64,000 nucleotides of DNA from Streptomyces sp. ASQP_92 (GTDB lineage Bacteria > Actinomycetota > Actinomycetes > Streptomycetales > Streptomycetaceae): assembly GCF_025399895.1 (NCBI RefSeq), contig NZ_JAODUA010000002.1:496001-560000 (forward strand). The letters are read 5' to 3'. This document shows, piece after piece, positions 43,275 to 50,937 of the stretch. A program made the translations under genes and the position numbers. Below the pieces are notes generated by a model that was not told the DNA's origin, searched no databases, and saw only the letters and a program-made list of their open reading frames with translations. Every line of letters begins with the position of its first letter. The first letter of the stretch is position 1.

Positions 43275-45473
43275 TCAGCGGGCGGACGCGACCGGCCCGG
43301 CCACGACGTCCAGGAGGCCGGCTTCGAGCGACTCGTCGAGCAGCGGCCGCATCTCCTGGAGGTCGCAGCCCACCTGGGCGGCGACCTCGGCGAGCGTGCG
43401 CCGGCCGTCGAGACCACGCAGCAGCCGCAGCCAGTCCAGATGGGTCAGCTGGTCGATGACGAAGCGCAGGCTGCCGTCGACCACGACATAGGACGTGTTG
43501 GTCTCGGCGGCGTCGTCCAGGACCAGGACGCCCTCGGCGCGCCGCAGCACGCAGTCGTCCCCGATCTCGGTGCGCGAGAAGAGGTCCAGCACCTCGGGGC
43601 CCTCGAAGTCCGTCACCCGCAGCTCGTAGGGCTCGGGGCCGGAGGACGGCCGGCTGACGGGCGGGTCGAGGGCCATCTGGTCGAGCAGCCCCAAGTTGAC
43701 GACCCGCATGAGCAGTTCGACATGGCCCGAACTCTGGTCGTGCTCCAGGCGGCGCAGGGCGCGGCGCATGTTCGTGCCGTCGAGGTACTGAGCGGCACGC
43801 GGTGAGGCCAGCGCCTCCTCGATGAGCTCGTCCTTGTGGTTGGCCAGCATCCTGGTGAAGACGCGGTGGGTGTGGCGCACACCCTCGCCCTCGTAGAAGG
43901 CCAGCTTGGGCCGGGCGATCACCTCGGCGGGCAGGATGTCCTTCACGGCGTCACGGATGATCTGCTTGTCCCAGAACAACCGCTTGCGGTACGCGCGGGG
44001 CACGGTCGCCAGGAGCTCGATGATGCGGTGGTCCAGGAACGGCACGCGCGCCTCGACTCCGTTGGCGGACGCGGTGCGGTCCTCCACCCAGAAGTTGTAC
44101 TGCTGCATGTCGCGGAACTTCCAGGCCAGATAGGACCCGTAGGGGTCGTCCACCGCGCCCGGCACATAGGAGTTCACCGCGCTGTCGCTGAGCAGCGGCA
44201 GATCGGTCCCCTCCCACCACACCGACACGGGGGACTGGGATCCGAGCGCCTTGCGGCGGGCCAGGGTGCGCAGATTGGTGGTGAAGTCGTCCCACCCGCC
44301 GCCGCCCGCCAGGCTGACGCTGTATCCGCCGCTGAACTCATCGGCGCCCGAGCCGAGCAGGATCGCCTTCAGCTCGGGGCGCTGCGCCCGGGCGAAGCGG
44401 TACATCTCGCTCTTGTAGAACTGCTCGGGTCCGCACTGCGGGGACTCCATGAGCCACAGCAGCCGCTTCCACTCGTCGGACGACGGGATCCGGTCGGCAC
44501 CGAAGGCCACTTGGTGGTTGGGCAGCCCGAGGAGCGCCGCGGTCTGCTGGGCGTACTGCGCGTCCTTGTTGACGACGGTGCTGCCCGTCAGGGCGGAGAA
44601 GGTGTGAAGGCCGGTGTGGGCGGACAGCGCGGAGATGGCCGCGGAGTCGAGGCCGCCGCTGAGGAAGACACCTATCTCGGCGTCGGCGACCAGGCACTCG
44701 CGTACCGACGACGCGAGCAGTTCGGCCATGCTCTGGACGAAGAAGCTCTCCGGGAGGTGGTCCGCCTCGGCGGGGGAGGGGAGTTCCCAGTACCGGTGCA
44801 CCCGGGTGGCGCCGTCCCGCAGGGAGATGTTGACGATCGCACCCGCGGGCACGTGGTCGATCTCCTTGAACCAGGTGATCGGGTCGTCGTCGGTCATGGC
44901 GGGAGCGGCGCTGAGTCCCTGGTCGGCGAGCGCACGGGACCAGTCGAGTTCCCGGGGGCAGTCGGGGTGCTGGAAGAGCGCCTTGATCTCGGACCCGAAC
45001 AGGACCTGGTTCCGGGTGCGGTGGACGAAGAGCGGCTTGATGCCCAGGCGGTCCCGGGCCAGCAGCAGACGTTGCTCACGGAGGTCGATGACGGCTATGC
45101 CGAACATTCCGCGGACGTCGTCGAGGAAGTCGAGCCCCTTCTCCAGATAGAGATGGAGCAGCACTTCGCAGTCGGACTCGCTGCGGAACTTCGCCCGGCC
45201 GTTCAGGCTCTTGGTGAGTTCCTTGTAATTGTAGATTTCACCGTTCGCGGCGAGGATGACCTGGCCGTCCTCGCTGACGAAGGGCTGACGTCCGCCCTCG
45301 GGGTCGATCAGGGCGAGCCGAGTGAACGACATGCAGGCCTGTTCCGTGTGGTGGAACTGCATGTCGTCGGGGCCGCGGGGGCGCAGGGCACGGGCCATGT
45401 CGCGCAGAATCCGGTCGGCCGATTTCGCCGGACCACTTCCATCTGTATGGGCGAATCCAGCAATTCCGCACAT
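43275..45473 (-). CDS. Asparagine-synthetase-like enzyme with C-terminal PqqD-like domain (proposed peptide hydrazide synthetase)
   Basis: The 732-residue protein begins MCGIAGF, so Cys2 is the Ntn-type glutaminase nucleophile; the helpers R52, NG 78-79 and D101 are present, so the amidotransferase domain looks intact. The synthetase domain has the PPi-loop LSGGLDSAAIS (271-281). After the AsnB core (to about 615) comes a roughly 100-residue tail, with GRRTLAEVAAQVGCDL and LLDESLEAGLLDV near 690-724, resembling a PqqD/RRE winged helix. Lasso cyclases and AsnB use the same adenylate chemistry. I infer it adenylates the C-terminal carboxylate of the 22-residue peptide upstream and attaches hydrazine, possibly delivered from glutamylhydrazine by the glutaminase domain. 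It corresponds by position to fzmA. Confidence 0.85.
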   Translation of the reverse strand: MCGIAGFAHTDGSGPAKSADRILRDMARALRPRGPDDMQFHHTEQACMSFTRLALIDPEGGRQPFVSEDGQVILAANGEIYNYKELTKSLNGRAKFRSESDCEVLLHLYLEKGLDFLDDVRGMFGIAVIDLREQRLLLARDRLGIKPLFVHRTRNQVLFGSEIKALFQHPDCPRELDWSRALADQGLSAAPAMTDDDPITWFKEIDHVPAGAIVNISLRDGATRVHRYWELPSPAEADHLPESFFVQSMAELLASSVRECLVADAEIGVFLSGGLDSAAISALSAHTGLHTFSALTGSTVVNKDAQYAQQTAALLGLPNHQVAFGADRIPSSDEWKRLLWLMESPQCGPEQFYKSEMYRFARAQRPELKAILLGSGADEFSGGYSVSLAGGGGWDDFTTNLRTLARRKALGSQSPVSVWWEGTDLPLLSDSAVNSYVPGAVDDPYGSYLAWKFRDMQQYNFWVEDRTASANGVEARVPFLDHRIIELLATVPRAYRKRLFWDKQIIRDAVKDILPAEVIARPKLAFYEGEGVRHTHRVFTRMLANHKDELIEEALASPRAAQYLDGTNMRRALRRLEHDQSSGHVELLMRVVNLGLLDQMALDPPVSRPSSGPEPYELRVTDFEGPEVLDLFSRTEIGDDCVLRRAEGVLVLDDAAETNTSYVVVDGSLRFVIDQLTHLDWLRLLRGLDGRRTLAEVAAQVGCDLQEMRPLLDESLEAGLLDVVAGPVASAR

Positions 45474-45515
45474 ATGGCTTCCGACTCCCGTGTGAATTTC
45501 GGTCCCTGGAGTGAA

Positions 45516-45548
45516 CATGCCACGCCCCTCGAGGAGAGGCGTGGCATG
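45516..45548 (-). terminator. Hairpin after the peptide gene (partial terminator/attenuator)
   Basis: A perfect 11-bp stem (45516-45526 with 45538-45548) with an 11-base loop lies between the peptide stop and the asparagine-synthetase start. RiPP precursors are commonly followed by such read-through hairpins, giving more precursor than enzyme mRNA. Confidence 0.75.
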
Positions 45549-45558
45549 AGGGTCACTA

Positions 45559-45627
45559 CTAGCGAACGGCAGCGACGATGGTGCCCTGCTCGACCTGCTT
45601 GGCCTCGGGCTTGGTGTAAACCTTCAT
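45559..45627 (-). CDS. 22-residue precursor peptide ending in Val-Arg
   Basis: On the minus strand ATG 45627 is preceded by a perfect GGAGGTG (45634-45640). The frame encodes 22 residues, beginning MKVYTKPEAK and ending QGTIVAAVR, then two adjacent TAG/TAG stops (45561-45559 and 45558-45556). The N-terminal Y-x2-P (Tyr4, Pro7) and later Gly15-Thr16 resemble the lasso-type leader motif read by PqqD/RRE domains. The C-terminal Val-Arg matches the dipeptide of fosfazinomycin A. It is the first gene of the phosphonate operon, separated from the asparagine synthetase by a hairpin. Best reading: a RiPP precursor or scaffold whose C-terminal Arg is converted to a hydrazide. It is too short for a normal lasso core. 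Confidence 0.85.
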   Translation of the reverse strand: MKVYTKPEAKQVEQGTIVAAVR

Positions 45628-45633
45628 GTCATT

Positions 45634-45640
45634 CACCTCC
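45634..45640 (-). promoter_or_regulatory. Strong ribosome binding site for the precursor peptide
   Basis: GGAGGTG matches the 16S rRNA tail perfectly and lies 6-7 bases before ATG 45627. It is the strongest such site in the cluster and the main evidence that this tiny frame is translated. Confidence 0.85.
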
Positions 45641-45689
45641 GTGCGATGTGTTGGACTCTTACTGGTGAAGAGCTTGCAAGGAGCCGGTT

Positions 45690-45741
45690 GCGCGGTGGTG
45701 GCGCGGTGGTGGCGCGCCGGTGTTCCGCTCGTGTTCCGCTC
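45690..45741 (-). promoter_or_regulatory. 11-bp-periodic direct repeats upstream of the peptide operon (candidate SARP operator)
   Basis: Two adjacent arrays occur: GTGTTCCGCTC twice (45720-45730, 45731-45741) and GCGCGGTGGTG two and a half times (45690-45716), both with an exact 11-bp period, about 65-115 bases before the peptide start. SARP activators bind direct repeats one helical turn apart, and a SARP is encoded in the cluster. The exact core promoter is unclear; TTGCAA near 45674-45679 (minus strand) is a possible -35 box. Confidence 0.5.
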
Positions 45742-45811
45742 GTACGGGCCCCGCGCGCCGCCCGGGCGCTGTTGGATGGTGGCTCAACTCGACACGACAG
45801 GAGGCCAATTG

Positions 45812-46297
45812 GTGGCCGAGGAGATCGAACGACGCTTCCTGGTGGCCGGAGAGCCGCCCGAGGACGGCACGCTCGGGGAGGAGCGCATCGAGCAGGGCTA
45901 TCTGCCGCTGGACCTGGACCACGGCGAGGTCCGCGTCCGGCGGCGCGGCGACCGGATCCTCATGACGGTCAAGAAAGGCACCGGCCTCGTCAGGACCGAG
46001 TGCGAGGAGCCGATCCCCGAGGCCCTCTTCGACGCCCTGTGGCCCCTGACCGAAGCCGCCCGCATCGCCAAGGTGCGCCGCACCGTGGTCCTGGACGGTG
46101 GACAGCATGCCGAGGTCGACCACTTCGAGGGACACCTTGCCGAACTGGCCCTGGTGGAAGTCGAGTTCGACAGCGCCGAGGCCGCGCGCGCCTTCCGTGC
46201 CCCGCCGTGGTTCGGGCGGGAGGTCACGGACGACGCGCGGTACCAGAACCGCTCACTCGCGCGCGGCGCGGGCGTCCCGGAGCCGTCGGGGCCTTAG
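45812..46297 (+). CDS. CYTH-domain protein (triphosphate tunnel metalloenzyme family)
   Basis: The 161-residue protein has the CYTH N-terminal signature EIERRFLV (ExExK-like, with Arg) followed by alternating charged strands QGYLPLDLDHGEVRVRRRGD, ILMTVKKG and RRTVVLDGGQHAEVDHFEG. Members hydrolyse inorganic triphosphate or thiamine/adenosine triphosphates in a beta-barrel tunnel. GTG 45812 has AGGAGG 7 bases upstream. It is divergent from the peptide operon and marks the right boundary of the cluster. Confidence 0.85.
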   Translation: MAEEIERRFLVAGEPPEDGTLGEERIEQGYLPLDLDHGEVRVRRRGDRILMTVKKGTGLVRTECEEPIPEALFDALWPLTEAARIAKVRRTVVLDGGQHAEVDHFEGHLAELALVEVEFDSAEAARAFRAPPWFGREVTDDARYQNRSLARGAGVPEPSGP

Positions 46298-46330
46298 CGC
46301 GGGCAATCCCGGGACGACCGGGGGGCGCCG

Positions 46331-46642
46331 TCAGGAGCCGGCGCCCTCGACCCGGTGCATCACCCCGCGGGCGTCGCGCGCATAGACCCGCTCCCTGTTC
46401 TTGGCGATCTTCCGCTCGACCTCCGACTCCAGGTCGACGCCGTTCATCTCGGCCAGTGCGGTCAGATACAGGAAGGCATCGGCCAACTCCTCGCCGAAGT
46501 CGGGCAGTTGCTTGCGCCAGGCCGTGAAGGCCTCGCCGACCTCGGCGGTGAGGAGCCCGAACTCCAGTGATACGTCACTGGTGTTGAAGCCCTTCTCGAT
46601 CTTGTTCTCCCAGGCGAGTCGCTGGGCCGAGCGGATGTCCAT
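46331..46642 (-). CDS. MazG-like nucleotide pyrophosphohydrolase
   Basis: The 103-residue protein shows the all-alpha NTP pyrophosphatase pattern: LLTAEVGEAFTAWRK (ExxE) and FGEELADAFLYLTALAE (ExxD) with a basic C-terminal helix. Such enzymes clear non-canonical NTPs. It is convergent with the CYTH gene and divergent from the SDR gene. No link to the neighbouring cluster is apparent. Confidence 0.85.
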   Translation of the reverse strand: MDIRSAQRLAWENKIEKGFNTSDVSLEFGLLTAEVGEAFTAWRKQLPDFGEELADAFLYLTALAEMNGVDLESEVERKIAKNRERVYARDARGVMHRVEGAGS

Positions 46643-46741
46643 GAGGCCTCCGGCGTACGGCTGTGCAGGTCCAGCGGGACCCTAGCGCGGGCGCTCCCGC
46701 CGCCGTGCGGCCCCGGCCCGCGCCCGGGTGCTGGGGGAGCC

Positions 46742-46775
46742 GGGCAGGCCGGGCAGGCCGGGCAGGCCGGGCAGG
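46742..46775. repeat. Short tandem repeat of 9-bp unit
   Basis: The unit GGGCAGGCC occurs three full times and once partly in the SDR upstream region. No function is evident. Confidence 0.7.
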
Positions 46776-46859
46776 TGGGAAAAGCGGGAGAAACGGGAAG
46801 CGGACCTGACGTAGCGGTTCATCGCGCCGCCCCTCGGCGGCAGTACGGAGGCAGTCAGC

Positions 46860-47648
46860 GTGCGCATCGATCTTTCCGGCCGGACGGCTCTGGTGACCGG
46901 CTCCACCCAGGGCATCGGCGCCGCCATCGCGGCCGGCCTCGCGGCCGCCGGGGCGCGGGTGGCCGTGAACGGGCGCGGCGGCACATCGGTGGCCGAGGCA
47001 CTCGACCGGCTCGGCGAGAAGGGTGGCGACTTCGTGGCCGCGCCCGGCGACATCACGACCGACGAGGGCGCGGCGGCCGTCTTCGACGCGGTGCCGCACG
47101 CCGACATCCTGGTGAACAACCTCGGCATCTTCGGCGCCCGGCCCGCCCTGGAGATCGACGACGCGGAGTGGCGGCGGTACTTCGAGGTCAATGTGCTGAC
47201 CGCCGTCCGGATGACCCGTCACTACCTGCCCGGCATGATCGAGCGCTCCTGGGGCCGCGTCCAGAACATCGCCAGCGACTCCGCCGTGGTGGTGCCCGCC
47301 GAGATGATCCAGTACGGCATGTCGAAGACCGCGCTGCTCGCGGTCGCACGGGGCTTCGCCAAGGAGGCCGCGGGCACGGGCGTGACGGTGAACTCCGTGA
47401 TCGCGGGGCCGACCCACACCGGCGGCGTCGAGGACTTCGTGTACTCACTGGTGGACCCCGAGCTCCCCTGGGACGAGGCCCAGCGCGCCTTCATGCGCGA
47501 GCACCGCCCGCAGTCCCTGATCCAGCGGCTCATCGAGCCCGAGGAGATCGCCCACATGGTCGTCTACCTCAGCTCACCCTTCGCCTCCGCCACCACCGGT
47601 GGGGCCCTGCGGGTCGACGGGGGCTACGTGGACTCGATCCTGCCGTAG
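46860..47648 (+). CDS. Short-chain dehydrogenase/reductase (SDR)
   Basis: The 262-residue classical SDR has cofactor loop TGSTQGIGAAIA (TGxxxGIG), NNLGIFG in place of NNAG, catalytic serine in ASDSAVV and the YxxxK motif YGMSK. The C-terminus GALRVDGGYVDSILP is standard. It oxidises or reduces an alcohol/ketone with NAD(P). GTG 46860 has GGAGG upstream. It is a single gene ending at a repeat-rich terminator. Confidence 0.9.
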   Translation: MRIDLSGRTALVTGSTQGIGAAIAAGLAAAGARVAVNGRGGTSVAEALDRLGEKGGDFVAAPGDITTDEGAAAVFDAVPHADILVNNLGIFGARPALEIDDAEWRRYFEVNVLTAVRMTRHYLPGMIERSWGRVQNIASDSAVVVPAEMIQYGMSKTALLAVARGFAKEAAGTGVTVNSVIAGPTHTGGVEDFVYSLVDPELPWDEAQRAFMREHRPQSLIQRLIEPEEIAHMVVYLSSPFASATTGGALRVDGGYVDSILP

Positions 47649-47736
47649 ACGTCGAGCGTCCGTGGGCGGCGGCCCGGGGGCCATGCGCCCCGGATCGGGA
47701 GCCGTGTCGCCCGGACGGCCCAGCGCCGCCGATCGT

Positions 47737-47801
47737 CCCGAGGCCTCCCCGAGCCGCCGCGGGGAGGCCTCGGGGAGGCCTCGGGGAGGCCTCGGGGAGG
47801 C
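47737..47801. terminator. Terminator with reiterated right arm
   Basis: A 14-bp perfect stem (47737-47750 with 47761-47774) is followed by more copies of its right arm: the 11-bp unit GGGGAGGCCTC at 47761, 47772, 47783 and a partial copy at 47794. Several alternative hairpins with growing loops can form between the converging SDR and GlsB genes. Confidence 0.75.
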
Positions 47802-47810
47802 GGGCCGGGG

Positions 47811-48074
47811 TCAGCCGCGGCGCCCCACGACCAGGCGGTAAAGGAAGAGCACGATCACCGAGCCCACGACCGCGGTGATCCAGGTCGACAGATGGAAGAA
47901 GCCCTTCATCGCGTCGACACCGAAGATGGCCTGGCCGAGCCAGCCACCGAGCAGGCCGCCCACGATGCCGATCAGGATGGTGACCAGACATCCACCGGGG
48001 TCCTTGCCCGGAGTCAGCGCCTTGGCGATGGCTCCTGCGATGAGCCCGATGACAATCCAGGCGATGATGCCCAT
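47811..48074 (-). CDS. GlsB/YeaQ/YmgE-family small membrane protein
   Basis: The 87-residue protein begins MGIIAWIVIGLIAGAIAK and has three hydrophobic segments with a PGKDPGGCLVTILIGIVGG loop, typical of the transglycosylase-associated/GlsB stress protein family. ATG 48074 is the natural start. Members are stress-linked membrane proteins of unclear biochemistry. It diverges from the DUF3533-like gene. Confidence 0.88.
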   Translation of the reverse strand: MGIIAWIVIGLIAGAIAKALTPGKDPGGCLVTILIGIVGGLLGGWLGQAIFGVDAMKGFFHLSTWITAVVGSVIVLFLYRLVVGRRG

Positions 48075-48292
48075 AACGGAAACCTGCTTCCTTTCGTTGC
48101 GCGACCCGCCGGCGCCGCCGGCCGGGTGGTGGCGGGGAGCCGGTCCCCCCGTTCGCCTTCGAGCCGATACCCCCGGCACGGACCCACTCACGGGACCTAC
48201 GGCCTCGGGGCAAGGACCGAAGGTCCCCGACCGGTCCGAGCCGGCCGGGGCAGACGGTAAGGAAAACGTCCCCGGTCCCGGAGTGTTCGCAC

Positions 48293-49525
48293 ATGCCGAA
48301 GGAAGAAGCCGACGCCAACCGCCCGGCCGCACGCCCCGATGAGTCAGCCGCGCCGCACGACGGCAACGCGTCGCAGGGCGTGCAGGGCGTGCAGGGTGGG
48401 GACGAGCCGCACCGCGGAAACGGGTCGCACACCGAAAACGCGTCGCGCAGCGGGAACGGCTCGCACGGTGGGCACGGCGCGCACGCGCGGAAGCGGGGCG
48501 TGGGCGGGGCCTGGGCCGACTTCAAGGACTCGCCCTTCCTGCCCGCCGTCGTCCTCGTCTTCATCCTGGCCGCGGCGGCCGGCCTGTTCGCCGGCTCCTA
48601 CACGTACTCCATGGCCAATCCGACGCCGCACCACATCCCCACCGCACTGGTCGCGTCGCCCGGGTCCGCCGAGGCGAAGGAGTTCGTGGCCGGGATGGAC
48701 AAGGCGCTCAACACCTCGCTGGAGGTACGCCCCTACGCCACCGTGCCCGCCGCACGCCAGGCCATGGAGGAGCAGAGCGTCTTCGCGATCCTCGATGTGC
48801 GACCCGACGGGGTACGCATGGATGTGGCGGGAGCCGCCGGCGCGTCCGTGGCGCAGGTGCTGGCCGAGACGGCGCCGCAGGTCGCCAAGGCGGCCGGGGT
48901 GCCGGTGACGATCACCGATGCGAAGCCGCTGCAACAGGGCGACCCGCGGGGCCTGGCGCTGTTCTACGTCTCGCTCGCCGCCGTGGTCCTGGGCTTCGTC
49001 GGCTCCATCCAGCTCAGCGTGCACGCCCGCACCCTCAACCCGCTGGAACGCATCGCCTTCACCGTGGCCTACTCCCTGCTCGGCGGGTTCACCATCGCGG
49101 CGGTGGTCGACTGGGGGCTCGGCGCGGTGCGGCTGCCCTTCGTCGAGTCCTGGCTGATCCTCGCGTTCACGATGTTCACGTCGGGCATGGTCTTCACCAT
49201 GTTCAACACCCTCATCGGGCGCTGGGCGATGCTGCCGACCTGGGGGCTCATGGTGCTGCTCGGCAACCCCTCGTCGGGCGGAGCGGTGTCCTGGCCGCTG
49301 CTGCCGTCCCTGCTGGGCCATGTCGGGCGCTGGCTGCCGCCCGGCGCGTCGGTGAACGCCCAGCACACCGCCGTGTACTTCGCCGACGCACAGCACGCCT
49401 TCCCGTTCCTCGTCCTGGCCGGCTGGTCCCTGCTGTCGTGTGCGGTGTTCTGGTTCTGGCGCCACCGCCACCCCGGCGGCCGCGACCGCCCGGCACCGGC
49501 CCACGGCGCGGCGCCGGCGAGTTGA
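48293..49525 (+). CDS. Membrane protein of the YhgE/DUF3533 type (ABC-2-like)
   Basis: The 410-residue protein has a hydrophilic Asn/Gly/His-rich N-terminal tail of about 75 residues, one membrane segment (LPAVVLVFILAAAAGLFAG), an extracytoplasmic domain of about 140 residues and then five hydrophobic segments to the C-terminus. This architecture matches YhgE/Pip-like or DUF3533 proteins. Function is not known; some relatives act in secretion or phage reception. It is a single gene starting at ATG 48293. Confidence 0.72.
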   Translation: MPKEEADANRPAARPDESAAPHDGNASQGVQGVQGGDEPHRGNGSHTENASRSGNGSHGGHGAHARKRGVGGAWADFKDSPFLPAVVLVFILAAAAGLFAGSYTYSMANPTPHHIPTALVASPGSAEAKEFVAGMDKALNTSLEVRPYATVPAARQAMEEQSVFAILDVRPDGVRMDVAGAAGASVAQVLAETAPQVAKAAGVPVTITDAKPLQQGDPRGLALFYVSLAAVVLGFVGSIQLSVHARTLNPLERIAFTVAYSLLGGFTIAAVVDWGLGAVRLPFVESWLILAFTMFTSGMVFTMFNTLIGRWAMLPTWGLMVLLGNPSSGGAVSWPLLPSLLGHVGRWLPPGASVNAQHTAVYFADAQHAFPFLVLAGWSLLSCAVFWFWRHRHPGGRDRPAPAHGAAPAS

Positions 49526-49576
49526 GGGAGCAGCGGCCTCACGGTCAACTGCCGTGCTGCAACGCCTACTTGGGGA

Positions 49577-50017
49577 TCACGTACTCTCCTCCGTGCCGGA
49601 CACGGTGGCGCTGACGGGTGTGCCCGCCTCGATGGTCCGGCTGACCGTGCAGAGCCGGTCGTGGGAGGTCTTCACGGCCCGGGGCAGGATCGCGCGGGCG
49701 CGATCGCCGGAGGGCCCGTCCGGGAACGCCACGGAGAAGGTGACGGCGAGGTCTGCCATCCGGTGGCCGCCCTCGTCCTCGACCTTGGTGCCGGTCACCG
49801 TGACGGTGAACGTGGACGGGTCCGTGTGACGCCCGGTGGCCACCTCCACGTCGGCCGCGGTGCAGCCGCCGATCGCCGCGAGGAACAGCTCGACCGGTGT
49901 GAAGTCGGTGCCCGAGCCGGTGCCGAAGCTCAAGGTCCCGCCGCGGGCATTGGTCGCGGTGAACCGGCCCGGCCCGGCCCGTTCGATGGTGACGGAGCGC
50001 AGTGATTCGTCGGTCAT
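49577..50017 (-). CDS. OsmC-family protein
   Basis: The 146-residue protein has the OsmC fold with its two redox-region cysteines, in AIGGCTAADVEV and HDRLCTVSRTIE, which in peroxidase members reduce organic hydroperoxides. The N-terminal Arg/Glu of the active site is not obvious, so it may be a YhfA-like OsmC relative. ATG 50017 is divergent from thyA. Confidence 0.85.
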   Translation of the reverse strand: MTDESLRSVTIERAGPGRFTATNARGGTLSFGTGSGTDFTPVELFLAAIGGCTAADVEVATGRHTDPSTFTVTVTGTKVEDEGGHRMADLAVTFSVAFPDGPSGDRARAILPRAVKTSHDRLCTVSRTIEAGTPVSATVSGTEEST

Positions 50018-50139
50018 GGCGACGACGGTAGTCCCACGCTTGAGGAATCGTCCGCAGGCCGCGCTCGGCCCACGACGCTCGACGCACGACCCTGTGGGGG
50101 GGCGGGTGGGGCGCTGACCAGCAAGTAAACTCGGGGATT

Positions 50140-50937
50140 ATGGCGGACTCCCAGTACGAAGACCTGTTGCGTTCGGTGCTCACCTCCGGGACGGCGAAGG
50201 CCGACCGGACGGGCACCGGCACCCGAAGCGTCTTCGGTCACCAGCTCCGATACGACCTCTCTGAGGGATTCCCTCTGGTCACCACCAAGAAGGTGCACCT
50301 CAGGTCCGTCGTCTACGAACTGCTGTGGTTCCTGCGCGGCGACTCGAACGTCGGCTGGCTGCGGGAGAACGGCGTCACGATCTGGGACGAATGGGCCGGC
50401 GAGGACGGCGACCTCGGGCCGGTCTACGGAGTCCAGTGGCGTTCCTGGCCGACTCCCGACGGCGGTCACATCGACCAGATCAGCGAGGTCCTCGACTGTC
50501 TGCGCCGCGACCCCGATTCCCGCCGGATGGTCGTCTCCGCGTGGAACGTGGCCGAGCTGGACAAGATGGCGCTCGCGCCGTGCCACGCCTTCTTCCAGTT
50601 CTACGTCGCCGACGGCAAGCTCTCCTGCCAGCTCTACCAGCGCAGCGCGGACCTGTTCCTCGGCGTCCCCTTCAACATCGCCAGCTACGCCCTCCTCACG
50701 CACATGGTGGCCCAGCAAGTCGGCCTGGAACCGGGCGACTTCATCTGGACCGGCGGCGACTGCCACATCTACGACAACCATGTCGAGCAGGTCACCGAGC
50801 AGCTCACCCGTACCCCCTTCGACTTCCCCGAACTGCGTCTGAAGCCGGCCGCCTCGCTCTTCGAGTACGCCTACGCGGACGTGGAGATGGTCGGCTACCA
50901 GCACCACCCGGCGATCAAGGCGCCGGTGGCGGTGTGA
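50140..50937 (+). CDS. thyA: Thymidylate synthase ThyA
   Basis: The 265-residue protein is a standard Thy[20 protein letters not shown], the [10 protein letters not shown] phosphate-binding region, the active-site cysteine in [33 protein letters not shown] and the folate-binding C-terminus [10 protein letters not shown]. It makes dTMP from dUMP with methylene-tetrahydrofolate. Many streptomycetes rely on ThyX, so a ThyA-DHFR pair may be an additional copy. It overlaps the dihydrofolate reductase gene by 4 bp. Confidence 0.95.
   Translation: MADSQYEDLLRSVLTSGTAKADRTGTGTRSVFGHQLRYDLSEGFPLVTTKKVHLRSVVYELLWFLRGDSNVGWLRENGVTIWDEWAGEDGDLGPVYGVQWRSWPTPDGGHIDQISEVLDCLRRDPDSRRMVVSAWNVAELDKMALAPCHAFFQFYVADGKLSCQLYQRSADLFLGVPFNIASYALLTHMVAQQVGLEPGDFIWTGGDCHIYDNHVEQVTEQLTRTPFDFPELRLKPAASLFEYAYADVEMVGYQHHPAIKAPVAV

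Noticed and set aside
45559..45627. Lasso peptide precursor
   Set aside because: The YxxP motif and asparagine-synthetase partner suggest it, but only about 6-7 residues follow Gly15, no Asp/Glu acceptor ring can form, and no B2-type transglutaminase protease is present.
46742..46775. CRISPR-like or mobile-element repeat
   Set aside because: The units are 9 bp with no spacers; simple slippage. No CRISPR array, transposase, integrase or tRNA gene was seen in the window.
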